64,000 bases of DNA, taken from Stenotrophomonas africana. Its GTDB lineage: Bacteria; Pseudomonadota; Gammaproteobacteria; Xanthomonadales; Xanthomonadaceae. Shown one piece after another: positions 36,380 to 47,075 of the stretch (positions are counted from its first letter, which is position 1; every line of letters starts with the position of its first letter). The stretch spans positions 62,001-126,000 of the forward strand of contig NZ_JABEME010000010.1 in assembly GCF_013004645.1 (NCBI RefSeq), in the 5' to 3' direction. The notes beneath the pieces are model-generated. The model was given only the letters and a program-made list of their open reading frames with translations, was not told the DNA's origin and did not search any database. Position numbers and translations under genes: made by a program.

Positions 36380-38266
36380 ATGACCCGCTTCCTGCGACTG
36401 ATCGTGCTCCTGCTGCTGGCCTGCGTGCCACCGGCGTTCGCGCAGCAGGCCGTGCATCTTGATGCGATCGACAACGGTCTGCTGATCCTCAGCTACCACG
36501 ACATCCGCGACCAGGTGGCCGCCAAGGGCGATGCCGATACCTATGCGGTGAGCACGCAGAACTTCGCCGCGCACCTGGACTGGCTGGGCGCGCATGGATA
36601 CCACCCGGTTTCGCTGTCACAGCTGATCGAGGCCTCGCAGGGCCGTGCGACGCTGCCTCCGAAACCGGTGCTGCTGACCTTCGACGATGGCCTGCGCAGC
36701 GTCTACGACAAAGCCTTTCCGCTGCTGCGGGCCTACCACTACCCGGCCCTGGTAGCGGTGATCACCGACTATGTGGACATGGCACCGGGCCGCACCATCG
36801 ACTACGGCTACCGCCCATTCGGCCACGACGACTTCGTCACCTGGGCGCAGTTGAAGCAGATGCATGACAGCGGTCTGATCGAAGTGGCCAGCCATACCGA
36901 CGACCTGCACCACGGCGTGCTTGCCAATCCACAGGGCAATTCGACGCCCGCCGTGGTCACCCGCATCTACACCCCAGCCACGCGAAGCTACGAGAGCGAG
37001 GCGCAATACGAGCAGCGACTTCGCGCCGATCTCTCGCGCAGCGTGCAGCGCATCGAGCAGCACCTGGGCGTGCGCCCGCGCGCCATTGTCTGGCCATACG
37101 CGGCCTACAACCGGTTGAGCAACGAGATCGCCGAACAGCTGGGCATGCCGGTCTCATTCGACCTGGAAGGGCGCAGCACCCCGGTGGCCAGTGACCTGCA
37201 CGGGTTGGCGCGGTTGCTGGTGAGCGACAACCCGACCGTGGAAGGGCTGGCCTACGAACTGCGCCGTGATGTCGCGCTCGACGGCATCCGCGCTCTGCAG
37301 ATCGACCTCGATGATGTGTACGACCCGGATCCGGCGCAGCAGGCACGCAATCTGGATGCGCTGATCGAGCGGGTCAAGCGCATCGCACCGACACACGTCT
37401 ACCTGCAGGCGTTCGCCGATCCGGACGGCAACAACACCGCCGATGCACTGTACTTCCCCAACCGCCACATGCCGATGCGCGCGGACCTGTTCAGCCGCGT
37501 CGCCTGGCAGCTGAAATCCCGAGCGGGCGTGAAGGTCTACGCGTGGCTGCCGGTGCTCGGCTTCGAGCTGCCGGACCCGGTGCAGCGAAAGGCGCTGGCG
37601 ATCCGCAACGGTGATGCCGACGGCATGTACCGCCTGGATTTCACCAACCCGAAGGCCAGGCAGATCATGCTCGACATCTACGAGGATCTGGCGGTCAATT
37701 CCTACTTTGAAGGTCTGCTGTTCCATGACGACGGCTACCTGCGCGACACCGAGCTGCCCACTCTGGCGGCCGGTGAAGATGGCAGCGCACGTACCCAGGC
37801 ACTGATCGCCTTCACCCTGGCCCTGCGCGACAGTGCGCAGCGTTGGCGGCCGAAGCTGGCCACGGTACGCAACCTGTATGCCGAGCCGGTACTGCGCCCG
37901 CAGAGTGAGGCCTGGTTCGCGCAGCGCCTGGACCTGTTCAACAAGGCCTACGACCAGACCGCACTGATGGCGATGCCATGGATGGAAGGCAGCAAGCACC
38001 CCGAACGCTGGCTCGACCAGTTGCTGGCGGCAGTGCGCGCGCACGATCCCCAACTGCAACACACGCTGTTCGAACTGCAGACCGTCGATTGGCACAATGG
38101 AAAGCCGATTCCCGCCGAGCGCCTGCGTGCACAGATCCGCCAGCTGCAGGCGCAGGGCGTGCACCACTTCGCCTGGTATCCGGACGACTTCATCGCCGAC
38201 CAGCCCTCCACCCGCGATGCCCGCGCGGCGATGTCCGCCGGCAACTTCCCGTACCCGGAGAAGTGA
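36380..38266 (+). CDS. pgaB: PNAG N-deacetylase PgaB
   Basis: 628 residues with signal peptide (cleavage 'AFAQQ'). The NodB-type deacetylase domain shows the catalytic Asp pair in 'LLTFDDGLRSVYDKAF' and the metal His in 'VASHTDDLHHG' (H-x4/5-H). The C-terminal domain, with 'IDLDDVYDPD' and 'FHDDGYLRD', matches the PNAG-hydrolase (GH153) half of PgaB. Partial deacetylation in the periplasm is required for export by PgaA. Confidence 0.93.
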   Translation: MTRFLRLIVLLLLACVPPAFAQQAVHLDAIDNGLLILSYHDIRDQVAAKGDADTYAVSTQNFAAHLDWLGAHGYHPVSLSQLIEASQGRATLPPKPVLLTFDDGLRSVYDKAFPLLRAYHYPALVAVITDYVDMAPGRTIDYGYRPFGHDDFVTWAQLKQMHDSGLIEVASHTDDLHHGVLANPQGNSTPAVVTRIYTPATRSYESEAQYEQRLRADLSRSVQRIEQHLGVRPRAIVWPYAAYNRLSNEIAEQLGMPVSFDLEGRSTPVASDLHGLARLLVSDNPTVEGLAYELRRDVALDGIRALQIDLDDVYDPDPAQQARNLDALIERVKRIAPTHVYLQAFADPDGNNTADALYFPNRHMPMRADLFSRVAWQLKSRAGVKVYAWLPVLGFELPDPVQRKALAIRNGDADGMYRLDFTNPKARQIMLDIYEDLAVNSYFEGLLFHDDGYLRDTELPTLAAGEDGSARTQALIAFTLALRDSAQRWRPKLATVRNLYAEPVLRPQSEAWFAQRLDLFNKAYDQTALMAMPWMEGSKHPERWLDQLLAAVRAHDPQLQHTLFELQTVDWHNGKPIPAERLRAQIRQLQAQGVHHFAWYPDDFIADQPSTRDARAAMSAGNFPYPEK

Positions 38267-38267
38267 C

Positions 38268-39524
38268 ATGGACATGCATCCGCTGCTGCAGGTCCTGTTC
38301 CAGTTCGCCTTCTACTACCCGATGGTGATGGCGTTCTTCTGGATGTCCGGCGGCCTGTACTACTACTTCCGGCGCGAGCGCCACTCGCGCCCGCGCAACG
38401 ATCCGCCGTTGATGCTCGATCCCCCCTTCGCAACCGTGCTGGTGCCCTGCCACAACGAAGCGGAGAACCTGGACGATACGCTCACTGCGGTGCTGGCCCA
38501 GCGCTATCCCGCCGACTACGAAGTGATCGCCATCGATGATGGCAGCAGCGATGACACCGGCGCGCGACTGGACGCACTGGCAGCGCAGCATCCGCGGCTG
38601 CGCGTACTGCACCTGGACCGCAACCTGGGCAAGGCCAATGCGCTGCGCATGGGTGCGCTGGCCGCGCGCTCGGAATACCTGGTGTGCATTGATGGCGATG
38701 CAATGCTGGAAGAGCATGCGCTGCACTGGATGGTCTGGCACCTGGTCAGCGGCAACCGGGTTGGTGCAGTGACCGGCAACCCGCGCATCCGCAACCGCTC
38801 CACCCTGCTCGGACGCCTTCAGGTGGCGGAGTTTTCCTCGATCATCGGCATGATCAAGCGCGCGCAGCGCGTGTACGGGCGCATCTTCACCATCTCCGGG
38901 GTGATCGCCGGCTTCCGACGCACCGCCCTGCATCAGGTCGGCTGGTGGTCGGACGACATGGTCACTGAGGACATCGACATCAGCTGGCGCCTGCAGCGCG
39001 CGCACTGGGACATCCGCTACGAACCCAATGCGCTGTGCTTCATCCTGATGCCGGAAACGCTGAAGGGCCTGTGGCGGCAGCGGCTGCGCTGGGCGCAGGG
39101 CGGCGTGGAGGTGATGCTGCGCCACGCCGGTTCGCTGCTGCACTGGAAGGAGCGGCGCATGTGGGGCGTACTGCTGGAGTACGTGCTGAGCGTGATCTGG
39201 GCCTACACGATGTTGTTCATCGTGCTGCTGTGGGCACTGGGCAAGTTCATCGAACTGCCACCAGAGCTGCACATCGCCAGCCTGCTTCCGGAGTGGCATG
39301 GCGTGATCCTGGCCCTGGTCTGCCTGCTGCAGTTCGCCAGCAGTCTGATCATCGACCGGCGTTACGAAACACAGATTGGACGCAATTATTTCTGGGTCAT
39401 CTGGTACCCGATGGCGTACTGGCTGATCAGCCTTTCCACCACCCTGGTGGCGCTTCCCAAGACCCTGCTGCGCCGTCGCAGCAAGCGCGCCACCTGGACC
39501 AGCCCCGACCGGGGGATCCGATGA
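38268..39524 (+). CDS. pgaC: PNAG synthase catalytic subunit PgaC
   Basis: 418-residue processive family 2 glycosyltransferase with N- and C-terminal membrane helices. Motifs: 'VLVPCHNEAENLDDTL', 'AIDDGSSDDTG', 'CIDGDAML', 'TEDIDISWRLQ' and 'QRLRWAQGGVEVM' (the Q-x2-R-W signature). Polymerises UDP-GlcNAc into beta-1,6-GlcNAc at the inner membrane. Start 2 nt after pgaB; stop overlaps pgaD (ATGA). Confidence 0.95.
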   Translation: MDMHPLLQVLFQFAFYYPMVMAFFWMSGGLYYYFRRERHSRPRNDPPLMLDPPFATVLVPCHNEAENLDDTLTAVLAQRYPADYEVIAIDDGSSDDTGARLDALAAQHPRLRVLHLDRNLGKANALRMGALAARSEYLVCIDGDAMLEEHALHWMVWHLVSGNRVGAVTGNPRIRNRSTLLGRLQVAEFSSIIGMIKRAQRVYGRIFTISGVIAGFRRTALHQVGWWSDDMVTEDIDISWRLQRAHWDIRYEPNALCFILMPETLKGLWRQRLRWAQGGVEVMLRHAGSLLHWKERRMWGVLLEYVLSVIWAYTMLFIVLLWALGKFIELPPELHIASLLPEWHGVILALVCLLQFASSLIIDRRYETQIGRNYFWVIWYPMAYWLISLSTTLVALPKTLLRRRSKRATWTSPDRGIR

Positions 39525-39991
39525 ACGCACAACACCCGTCCAACCGCTTCGACTCGCGGATGATCCGCAAGCCACACCATCAACCGCGCTTCCAGCGCAC
39601 TGCCTGGGGATTCGTCACCCTGGCGTTCTGGGGCTTCTACTTCTACCTGTGGGCACCACTGGTGACCCTGGTGTCGTGGCTGATCGGCGGACAGCTGGCC
39701 TGGCAGCAGCTGTACGAACGGCAAAGCCAGTTCGACCCCTATGTGCTGGTGGCGCTGCCACTGATGCTGCTGTGCGCCAGCGTGCTGCTGATCGGCTGGG
39801 CCGAGTACAACCGCGCGCGCTTCCGTGGCCACGACCGGCGCCTGCCGCGGCCATTGGCCAGCCTCAATGAAGTGGCCGCTGACCTCGGGGCCAGCACCGG
39901 GCTGGCCGAGCGTCTGCTGGGCTGCAAGGCCGCCACGCTGCACATGGACGATCACGCGCGACCGATCGGCATCCGTCGCGAGGTGGTGTGA
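39521..39991 (+). CDS. pgaD: PNAG synthesis auxiliary protein PgaD
   Basis: 156 residues with two membrane helices ('AFWGFYFYLWAPLVTLVSWL', 'VALPLMLLCASVLLIGWAEY'), the PgaD/HmsS plan. PgaD associates with PgaC and in E. coli the pair is stabilised by c-di-GMP. Overlaps pgaC by 4 nt and ends the operon. The family is divergent, so the call leans partly on position. Confidence 0.88.
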   Translation: MNAQHPSNRFDSRMIRKPHHQPRFQRTAWGFVTLAFWGFYFYLWAPLVTLVSWLIGGQLAWQQLYERQSQFDPYVLVALPLMLLCASVLLIGWAEYNRARFRGHDRRLPRPLASLNEVAADLGASTGLAERLLGCKAATLHMDDHARPIGIRREVV

Positions 39992-40002
39992 CCCAGCGAC
40001 CC

Positions 40003-40103
40003 GGTGGGTGCCGACCTTGGTCGGCGCTTGGGCCTGGTGGGTGCCGACCTTGGTCGGCACCGGGGTCTACCGCGAAGAGCATCCACGCATGGCGTGGATC
40101 TAC
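40003..40103. repeat. SMAG-type repeats: two direct copies plus a third subtype
   Basis: GGTGGGTGCCGACCTTGGTC... occurs twice in direct orientation (40003-40025, 40036-40058), followed by a mirror unit ending ...GGCGTGGATCTAC at 40081-40103. They fill the gap between the convergent pgaD and proA. Confidence 0.8.
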
Positions 40104-41347
40104 TTGCGCGTCTGCCCTTCACCGCGCACGACAAATCGTTCGACGGTGAGTGCCTCCAGGCCCATTGGGCCGTACGCGTGCAGGCGCGTGGTGGAAATGC
40201 CGATCTCGCTGCCCAGGCCCAGCTGGCCACCGTCGGAGAAGCGCGATGAGGCATTGACCATCACCACCGCCGAGTGCAGTGCGTTGACGAAGCGCTCGGC
40301 GTGGCCGGCGTCTTCGGTGGCGATCACTTCGGTATGGTCGGAGGTATAGCGGCGGATGTGCGCGATGGCCGCCTCGAGGTCATCAACCACGCGCACGGCC
40401 AGCACCAGGTCGAGGAACTCGGCAGCGTAGTCCTCCTCGGTCGCCGCCGTGCTGCCCGGCAGCAGCGGTTGCGCCTGCGCATCGGCGCGCAGCTGCACGC
40501 CACGCTCGCCGAGCGCCTGGGCCACGCGCGGCAGGAACGCCTCGGCCACATCGCGGTGCACCAGCAGGGTCTCCAGCGAATTGCAGGCCGACGGACGACT
40601 GCACTTTCCGTCCACCAGCAGATCGATGGCTTTGCCGAGGTCGGCGCTGGCATCCACGAACAGGTGGCAGACACCCTTGTAGTGCTTGATCACCGGCACC
40701 CGCGCATGCTCGGCAACGAAGCGGATCAGGCCTTCGCCGCCGCGCGGAATCGCCAGATCGATCAGCTCATGCAGCTGCAGCAGTTCCAGCATTGCTTCGC
40801 GACGCAGGTCGGTCAGCACGGTCACCGCTGCCGGCGGTACGCCATTGGCCTGCAAGGCACCCGCCAGCGCCTGGGCGATGGCGGTGTTGGAGTGGATCGC
40901 CTCGGAGCCACCGCGCAGGATCACGCCATTGCCGGCCTTCAGGCACAGCGCGGCCGCTTCGGCGGTCACGTTCGGGCGCGCCTCGTAGATCATTGCGATC
41001 ACGCCCAGAGGCACGCGTACCTTCTGCACGCGGATGCCGTTTGGACGCACATCGTCGCGGGTGATCTGGCCGACCGGATCGGGCAGCGCAGCCACCTCAC
41101 GCACGGCTTCGGCCATCGCGAACAGGCGTGCCGGGTCCAGCGCCAAGCGGTCGAGCATGGCACTGCCAACGCCCTTGTCGCGCGCGGCGGCGAGGTCACG
41201 CGCATTACCGGCCAGGATCAGCCCGGCATTCACTTCCAGTGCCTGGGCCATCGCCAGCAGCAGCGTGCGGCGCGTCGCACTGTCGAGGCCGGCAACGGTC
41301 TGGGCCGCGTCACGGCAGGCACGCGCCTGCGCTTCGATTTCGCTCAT
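40100..41347 (-). CDS. proA: glutamate-5-semialdehyde dehydrogenase (gamma-glutamyl phosphate reductase)
   Basis: 415 residues. Second step of proline synthesis: NADPH reduction of gamma-glutamyl phosphate. The active-site Cys is in '[17 protein letters not shown]'; '[22 protein letters not shown]' (in part) and '[20 protein letters not shown]' are ProA signatures. Start chosen at 41347, with AAGGA 7 nt upstream. An ATG at 41371 overlaps the proB stop and is possible through coupling. Last gene of the arg-pro operon. Confidence 0.93.
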   Translation of the reverse strand: MSEIEAQARACRDAAQTVAGLDSATRRTLLLAMAQALEVNAGLILAGNARDLAAARDKGVGSAMLDRLALDPARLFAMAEAVREVAALPDPVGQITRDDVRPNGIRVQKVRVPLGVIAMIYEARPNVTAEAAALCLKAGNGVILRGGSEAIHSNTAIAQALAGALQANGVPPAAVTVLTDLRREAMLELLQLHELIDLAIPRGGEGLIRFVAEHARVPVIKHYKGVCHLFVDASADLGKAIDLLVDGKCSRPSACNSLETLLVHRDVAEAFLPRVAQALGERGVQLRADAQAQPLLPGSTAATEEDYAAEFLDLVLAVRVVDDLEAAIAHIRRYTSDHTEVIATEDAGHAERFVNALHSAVVMVNASSRFSDGGQLGLGSEIGISTTRLHAYGPMGLEALTVERFVVRGEGQTRK

Positions 41348-41367
41348 CGGGGAGTCCTTCAAACCGG

Positions 41368-42525
41368 TCATGGCAGCACCAGATCGTCGCGATGGACGAC
41401 ACTGCCACCGTAGTTGTAGCCCAGCACGGCCTCGATGTCGCGCGAATGGCGGCCGGCGATCCGGCGCACATCATCGGCCGCGTACTGGCTGACGCCGCGC
41501 GCCACGCAGACGCGGCCCTGTGGCGCGTTCCAGCACACCTGCACCATGTCGCCACGGCGGAACATGCCCTCCGCGCCGGTGATGCCGCCGGGCAGCAGCG
41601 AGGCGCCCTTCTCGCGCATCGCCTGCGCCGCGCCGGCATCGATCACGATCGCACCCTCGACCAGCGGCGCGTGCCGCAGCCAGTGCTTGCGGGCCGCCTC
41701 ACGGCTGCGCGCGGCGTGGATACGGGTACCGAACAGGCGGTCCTGGGCCAGCGCGCGTACCACGTCACCGCTGCGGCCATTGAACAGATAGGTTTCGATG
41801 CCGAGACGACCCGCCTTGGCCGCCGCTTCCAGCTTGGTGCGCATGCCGCCGGTACCGGCGCGCGAGCCGGCGCCGCCGGCCATTGCCAGCACCTCGTCAC
41901 TCAGTTCCGGCACGTCGTGCAGCGGCCGTGCGTCGGCCACGGTGCGCGGGTCGGCGCTGTACAGGCCATCGATATCGGTGGCGATGAACAGCGCATCGGC
42001 ATCGACCAGCGCCGCCACCGTCGCCGCCAGGTTGTCGTTGTCGCCAAGCTTGAGCTCGTCCACCGACACGGTGTCGTTCTCGTTGACCACCGGCAGTGCT
42101 CCCAGCCGCAGCAGTTCGCTCAGCGTGGCCCGGGCGTTGAGGTAGCGGCGGCGGTTGCGCAGGTCGTCATGGGTCAGCAGCACCTGCGCCACCGGGCGCT
42201 CGAAGAAGCGTTGCCAGAGCCCGATCAGCTGGGCCTGGCCGAGCGCGGCCAGTGCCTGCCGCGCCGCCATCGCCGCACCGGGCTCATCGGCCCGCGGCAG
42301 GATCGCGCGCCCCGCCGCAACCGCACCGGACGACACGATCACCACCTCGCGCCCGGCCAGTACATTGGCCGAGACGAACTGGGCCAGGCCCAGCGCGTGG
42401 CGCGGCGACAGGCCACCGCCATCAGCCGCCAGCAGGCTGCTGCCGACCTTCAGCACCGCACGCCGCCATGGCGGCAGCGCTTGTTCGGGGAACGGCGAGG
42501 CGACGTGGGCAGCGTGCTGGATCAT
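41368..42525 (-). CDS. proB: glutamate 5-kinase
   Basis: 385 residues: amino-acid kinase domain ('[16 protein letters not shown]', '[13 protein letters not shown]', '[20 protein letters not shown]') followed by a C-terminal PUA domain ('[21 protein letters not shown]'). Phosphorylates glutamate in the first step of proline synthesis and is normally feedback-inhibited by proline. Follows the YciI-like gene by 11 nt on the minus strand. Confidence 0.94.
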   Translation of the reverse strand: MIQHAAHVASPFPEQALPPWRRAVLKVGSSLLAADGGGLSPRHALGLAQFVSANVLAGREVVIVSSGAVAAGRAILPRADEPGAAMAARQALAALGQAQLIGLWQRFFERPVAQVLLTHDDLRNRRRYLNARATLSELLRLGALPVVNENDTVSVDELKLGDNDNLAATVAALVDADALFIATDIDGLYSADPRTVADARPLHDVPELSDEVLAMAGGAGSRAGTGGMRTKLEAAAKAGRLGIETYLFNGRSGDVVRALAQDRLFGTRIHAARSREAARKHWLRHAPLVEGAIVIDAGAAQAMREKGASLLPGGITGAEGMFRRGDMVQVCWNAPQGRVCVARGVSQYAADDVRRIAGRHSRDIEAVLGYNYGGSVVHRDDLVLP

Positions 42526-42536
42526 CGGTCAGGCTC

Positions 42537-42800
42537 TCAGCGGGTATTCCATTCGTGCACGGTCAGGTCGGAGGCCTGCATCGTCACCAGCGGATCGGTG
42601 GCGATGATGGCCTGCGCCTGCGCCAGGCTGTCCACGTTGCACAGCACATAGGCACCACCGCTGCCATCGGCGAAACCACCGGTCAACTGCAGCTTGCCCT
42701 GTGCCTGCAACGCGTCGAGGAATTCGCGGTGCGGCTGCACCGCTGCGTCGTTGAAGTCCGGCCGGCGCATGGCCATCACCAGGTAGACGGTGCCCGCCAT
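42537..42800 (-). CDS. YciI-like protein inside the arginine/proline operon
   Basis: 87 residues of the YciI family: '[20 protein letters not shown]', 'HREFLDALQAQGKLQLTGGF', 'ATDPLVTMQASDLTVHEWN'. The His ('PHREFL') and Asp ('ATDPL') typical of the family are kept. Its ATG overlaps the argH stop (ATGA), and proB follows, so it is cotranscribed with arginine and proline genes. Function unknown; the position suggests a metabolic housekeeping role. Confidence 0.85.
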   Translation of the reverse strand: MAGTVYLVMAMRRPDFNDAAVQPHREFLDALQAQGKLQLTGGFADGSGGAYVLCNVDSLAQAQAIIATDPLVTMQASDLTVHEWNTR

Positions 42801-44095
42801 CAGGACAGCGCCTGCCAGCGCGCGTGCAGCTCGTCCAGGCGCAGATCGGCGGCCGAACCCGGCGACACACGCGCGGCCAGGCTGCCTTCCGGCGTGCGTC
42901 CTTGCCCTGCGCTGTCGGCACCGGCTGCAGCGGCCTTGTAGGCCTCACGGAACGGTACACCGGCCACGGCTGCTTCCACGGCGACGTCGGTGGCATACAT
43001 GCCCGAGTCGATCGCTGCGCGCAGCCGGTCGTCACGCCATTCCAGATTGGCCAGCAGCGCCGGCAGCAGCTCCAGTGCGGCGAGGCCACGGCCGAAACCG
43101 TGGAAGATGGCGCCCTTGGACGACTGCAGGTCGCGGTGGTAGCCCGACGGCAACGACAGCAGCTGCTCGATCTCGGTGCGCGCAGCGGCCACGCTGGCGT
43201 GGGTGGCACGCATCAGCTCGATCACGTCCGGGTTGCGCTTGTTCGGCATGATCGAACTGCCGGTGGTGTACTGCGCCGGCAGCGCGACGAAACCGAACTC
43301 GGCGCTGGTGAACAGCGACAGGTCCCAGGCGATGCGGCGCAGGTCCAGGGTCGCGCCACCCAGTGCTTCCAGTGCGGCCAGCTCGAATTTGCCGCGCGAC
43401 AGCTGTGCATAGATCGGCGAGATCTGCATGCGCGCGAAACCGAGCGCGGCCGTGGTGTGTTCGCGGTCCAGCGGCAGGTTCACGCCGTAGCCAGCGGCGG
43501 TGCCAAGCGGATTGGCGTCAACCAGTGCATGGGTGTCGCGCGCGCGGATGGCGTTGTCGATGAACGCCTCGGCCCAGCCGGCCCACCACATGCCGGCCGA
43601 GGACACCACGGCACGCTGGATGTGGGTGTAGCCGGGAACCGGCAGGTCTTTCTCGGCCTGTGCGCGGTCCAGCGCGACCTTGGCCACCTCGGCGCTGAGC
43701 TGCGCCACGCGCTGCAGCTTCTCCTTCAACCACAGGCGGGTGGCGACCAGGATCTGGTCGTTGCGGCTGCGGCCGGTGTGGATCTTGCGGCCGGCATCGC
43801 CGAGGCGTTCGGTCAGGCGCGCTTCGATCGCCGAGTGGCCATCTTCGTACTGCGTATCCAGCACGAAACGGCCTTCGCGGAAGTCCTGCGCCAGGATCTC
43901 CAGTTCGCGCAACAGGCCTTCCAGCTCGTCGGCGCTGAGGATGCCGATGTGCTGCAGGCCCTGCGCATGCGCGGCGCTGGCGGCGATGTCATGCAGGAAG
44001 AACTCGCGGTCGAGGATCACGTCATCGCCAGCGAGGAAGGTCTGGATCTGGGCGTCGACAGCAACGCCGGGCTTCTGCCAAAGAAGGTCTGCCAT
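42800..44095 (-). CDS. argH: argininosuccinate lyase
   Basis: 431 residues, fumarase/aspartase superfamily, with the signature '[19 protein letters not shown]' and the active-site '[10 protein letters not shown]' and 'GYTHIQRAV'. Splits argininosuccinate to arginine and fumarate, the last arginine step. GGAG lies 5 nt before the ATG at 44095. 20 nt after argC. Confidence 0.95.
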   Translation of the reverse strand: MADLLWQKPGVAVDAQIQTFLAGDDVILDREFFLHDIAASAAHAQGLQHIGILSADELEGLLRELEILAQDFREGRFVLDTQYEDGHSAIEARLTERLGDAGRKIHTGRSRNDQILVATRLWLKEKLQRVAQLSAEVAKVALDRAQAEKDLPVPGYTHIQRAVVSSAGMWWAGWAEAFIDNAIRARDTHALVDANPLGTAAGYGVNLPLDREHTTAALGFARMQISPIYAQLSRGKFELAALEALGGATLDLRRIAWDLSLFTSAEFGFVALPAQYTTGSSIMPNKRNPDVIELMRATHASVAAARTEIEQLLSLPSGYHRDLQSSKGAIFHGFGRGLAALELLPALLANLEWRDDRLRAAIDSGMYATDVAVEAAVAGVPFREAYKAAAAGADSAGQGRTPEGSLAARVSPGSAADLRLDELHARWQALS

Positions 44096-44115
44096 GGGGG
44101 CTCCGGAATACGTGT

Positions 44116-45069
44116 TCAGTGCGGGATCGACGTCAGTTCGTCGATGCCCAGCGCGAGGTTGAGGTTCTGCATGGCCTGGGTGGCCGCGCCCTTGAGCAGG
44201 TTGTCCAGGGTCGCCACCACGACGACCCGCTTGCCGCCCGGGGCCAGGGTGAAGCCACCGACCTGGGCACCGTGGCGGCCGGCGATGCGGCTGACCCACG
44301 GCGCTTCATCCACCACTTCGATCAGGGGTTCGCCGGCGTAGGCCTGCTGGAAGCGCTCGACGATCTGTTCGCGGGTCTGCACGTGGTTCAGCCACAGGTT
44401 GGCGGTAAGCGTGATGCCACGGAAATGCGGCGCAACATGCGGCATGAATTCAACCGCCACGCCCAGCTGCACCGACACCTCGCGCTCATGCACGTGGTTG
44501 GTCAGCGCGTACGGCATCAGGTTGTCGGCCAGCAGTTCGACGTTGTTCTTGTCCGACGGCGTGGTACCGGCACCGGAATAGCCGGAGACACCGAAGCACT
44601 GCGGCGGACCGGCCAGCAGGTCCAGCAGCGGATGCACCGCCAGCTGCATCGCCGTGGCATAGCAGCCCGGGTTGCTGATGTGTTTCTGTCCGTTGTAGCG
44701 GCCGCGGGTCAGCTCCGGCAAGCCGTAGTACCAGCTGTTGTCGAAACGGTAGTCGGCGGAGAGGTCGACGATGACGGTGTCCGGTTTCGCGGTTTCAAGC
44801 GCGGCCACGAACGGTGCGGCCAGGCCATTGGGCAGGGCCAGGATCACCGCGTCTACGCCCTTGGCCGCCACCGCGTCGGCGTCCAGGTTTTCGTACTGCA
44901 GCTCGCCCTGGAATTCCGGGTGGTGGTCGGACAGGCGCTGCCCGGCGCGCTCGCGCGAGGAGACGAAAGCCAGTTTCAGCCGTGGGTGGGCGGCCACCAG
45001 CTTGATCAGCTCGGCGCCGGTATGGCCGCGGGCACCGACGATGCCCAGGGTGAAAGTCGAATCGTTCAT
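44116..45069 (-). CDS. argC: N-acetyl-gamma-glutamyl-phosphate reductase
   Basis: 317 residues. NADPH-binding '[19 protein letters not shown]' and the catalytic Cys in '[17 protein letters not shown]'. Third step of arginine synthesis. Its ATG at 45069 overlaps the stop of the GNAT gene (ATGA), so the longer upstream frame is rejected. Confidence 0.95.
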   Translation of the reverse strand: MNDSTFTLGIVGARGHTGAELIKLVAAHPRLKLAFVSSRERAGQRLSDHHPEFQGELQYENLDADAVAAKGVDAVILALPNGLAAPFVAALETAKPDTVIVDLSADYRFDNSWYYGLPELTRGRYNGQKHISNPGCYATAMQLAVHPLLDLLAGPPQCFGVSGYSGAGTTPSDKNNVELLADNLMPYALTNHVHEREVSVQLGVAVEFMPHVAPHFRGITLTANLWLNHVQTREQIVERFQQAYAGEPLIEVVDEAPWVSRIAGRHGAQVGGFTLAPGGKRVVVVATLDNLLKGAATQAMQNLNLALGIDELTSIPH

Positions 45070-45668
45070 GCGTGACTGTCCAGGCGGTACTGCAGGTGGC
45101 GCTTCACGCCCTGCCATTCCGCATCGATGATGGAGAAGATGACGGTGTCGCGCGGCGTGCCGTCGGCATGCCGCTTGTGGTTGCGCAGCACGCCGTCCTG
45201 CTTGGCGCCGAGGCGGGCGATGGCAGTGCGCGAGGTGGCGTTGAACCAGCTGGTTTCCAGCACCACGCTGATGCAGCCCAGCGTTTCGAAGGCGTGCTGC
45301 AGCAGCAACAGCTTGGCTTCGGTGTTGGCGCCGGTACGCTGCACGCGCGGCGCATACCAGGTGTAGCCGAGGCTGAGTTTCGGCACACCGGCATCCATGT
45401 CATAGAAACGGGTACTGCCGACGATTCCGCCAGCCGCATCACGGATCACGAACGGCAGCACCTTGCCTTCGCTCTGCGCCTGCAGCGCGGCCCGCACATA
45501 GGTCTCGGCCTGTTCCGGCGACGGCACCTGGGTGTACCAGAGCTGGTCCAGGCCGCTGCCTTCAAGCGCATCGCGCAGGCCGGGCACGTGTTCCATCTGC
45601 AGCGGCTGCAGGGTTACGTGCTGGCCGCGCAGGGTAGGAACCGTGTTCCAGGCATCGAGGTTGCTCAT
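45066..45668 (-). CDS. GNAT-family N-acetyltransferase within the arginine operon
   Basis: 200 residues of the RimJ/RimL-type GNAT fold ('[20 protein letters not shown]', '[20 protein letters not shown]', '[20 protein letters not shown]'). Lies 3 nt after the NAGS/NAGK gene and overlaps argC. It is not the N-acetylglutamate synthase, which is fused to the kinase next door. Acceptor unknown; it may acetylate an amino acid, a protein N-terminus or a xenobiotic. Confidence 0.88.
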   Translation of the reverse strand: MSNLDAWNTVPTLRGQHVTLQPLQMEHVPGLRDALEGSGLDQLWYTQVPSPEQAETYVRAALQAQSEGKVLPFVIRDAAGGIVGSTRFYDMDAGVPKLSLGYTWYAPRVQRTGANTEAKLLLLQHAFETLGCISVVLETSWFNATSRTAIARLGAKQDGVLRNHKRHADGTPRDTVIFSIIDAEWQGVKRHLQYRLDSHA

Positions 45669-45671
45669 TGC

Positions 45672-47000
45672 TCAGCCCTGCAGGCTCGGGGTGCGCTGCG
45701 CGCAATGATCGACATAGGTCTTGATCCGGTCGATGCCATCGGCACCGAACCAGAACACCTTCCACTGATCCTGCTTGTAGCAGCCATCGGACTCGGCGTA
45801 GTAGAAGTGATTGATCGGGTTGCCATGGCGCGAGCGCCAGAACAGCTGCGGCGTTTCTTCCAGCATCACGTTCCAGACCGCACGGCCGAGGCCTTCGCCC
45901 TGTGCGTCGTCGAGCACGGCGAACTTGTCGAGGTACACGCCTTCAGCTTCATCAGTGAGGATGACCGCGGTGCGGTAGTTCTCGCTGACGTAGGCGCGCA
46001 GCAGCCTGGTCTTCTGGAAATAGTCCGGCACCAGGGTGCGGCCGAAGCTGGATTCGATCAGGCCCTTCAGGCGCGGCAGGTCCAGTTCGTCCCAAGCGGT
46101 GGCGCGCAGCACTTTTTCGCCCTTGCGCACCAGCGTGCCCGAGCCCTTGTGGGTGAACAGTTCCTTGGCCAGGTCGGCCGGACGCGTGATCGACACCGAC
46201 GATTCCAGCGGCAGGCGATCGAGCAGATCCTTGATCTGTTCGATCTTCACCTTCATGCCGCCGTGGATCCACGGCTGCGCGATCAGGTGGTCGTACTCGG
46301 TGGACAGGTTGATCGAATCGATCACGTTGCCCTGCTCGTCCAGCAGGCCGCCGGTACCGGTCAGGAAGATGATCTTGTATGGCTGCAGTTCCTGCACCAG
46401 TTCGTTGGCGGCGAAGTCGGCGTTGACGTTGAGGATCTGGCCGCCTGCGGTCTCACCCAGGCTGGTGATGACCGGGATCGAACCGGCGCGCAGGCTGGCT
46501 TCGATCGGCGCCAGGTTGACCTTCTTCACCTCACCGACCAGGCCGTAGGTGTCCACGTCCAGGTACTCGGCCTCGAACACACCACCGGTGATGGAGGTGG
46601 CACGCGCACCGTTCTGCTGCAGCGCCTCGACCAGGCGCAGGTTGGACTGCTGGAACACCCGGCGCACGATCGCCAGCGCTTCCGGCGAAGTCACGCGCAG
46701 GCCGTTGACGGTCTGCTTCTCGATACCGGCGGCCGACAGTTCGGCATCCAGCTGCGGGCCGGCGCCGTGCAGCACGATCGGGGTCAGCCCGACTTCCTGC
46801 AGGAACGACAGCGAAGAGGTCAGCGCGTCGAGGTCGTCGCGCAGCACCGCGCCGCCGACCTTGACCACGGCGAAGCGCTTGGCATCCAGCTGCGAAAAGC
46901 GCTTGAGGTACTGGCTGATCTCCTTCGCGCTGGCCATGCTGGAGAGCAGGCGCACGATGGTCTGGCGGGTCTGGCGGTGGGGCTGGAGGGCAGGAGACAT
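45672..47000 (-). CDS. argB: bifunctional N-acetylglutamate kinase / N-acetylglutamate synthase
   Basis: 442 residues. The amino-acid kinase domain (about residues 40-285; '[20 protein letters not shown]', '[20 protein letters not shown]', '[15 protein letters not shown]') is followed by a GNAT-type synthase domain (about 290-442; '[20 protein letters not shown]', '[17 protein letters not shown]'). This fused NAGS/K is the vertebrate-like enzyme known from Xanthomonas; it both makes and phosphorylates N-acetylglutamate, and is arginine-sensitive in the family. Start at 47000; an internal ATG (MASAKEIS) is an alternative. No separate argA or argJ is visible here. Confidence 0.94.
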   Translation of the reverse strand: MSPALQPHRQTRQTIVRLLSSMASAKEISQYLKRFSQLDAKRFAVVKVGGAVLRDDLDALTSSLSFLQEVGLTPIVLHGAGPQLDAELSAAGIEKQTVNGLRVTSPEALAIVRRVFQQSNLRLVEALQQNGARATSITGGVFEAEYLDVDTYGLVGEVKKVNLAPIEASLRAGSIPVITSLGETAGGQILNVNADFAANELVQELQPYKIIFLTGTGGLLDEQGNVIDSINLSTEYDHLIAQPWIHGGMKVKIEQIKDLLDRLPLESSVSITRPADLAKELFTHKGSGTLVRKGEKVLRATAWDELDLPRLKGLIESSFGRTLVPDYFQKTRLLRAYVSENYRTAVILTDEAEGVYLDKFAVLDDAQGEGLGRAVWNVMLEETPQLFWRSRHGNPINHFYYAESDGCYKQDQWKVFWFGADGIDRIKTYVDHCAQRTPSLQG

Positions 47001-47075
47001 TTCGGTTTCGTCACAGGCGGCGGTCGCCGCGTTGCAGTTCCACCCGGCCAGGGCCGGGCGGCGTTGTGGGGTCGA

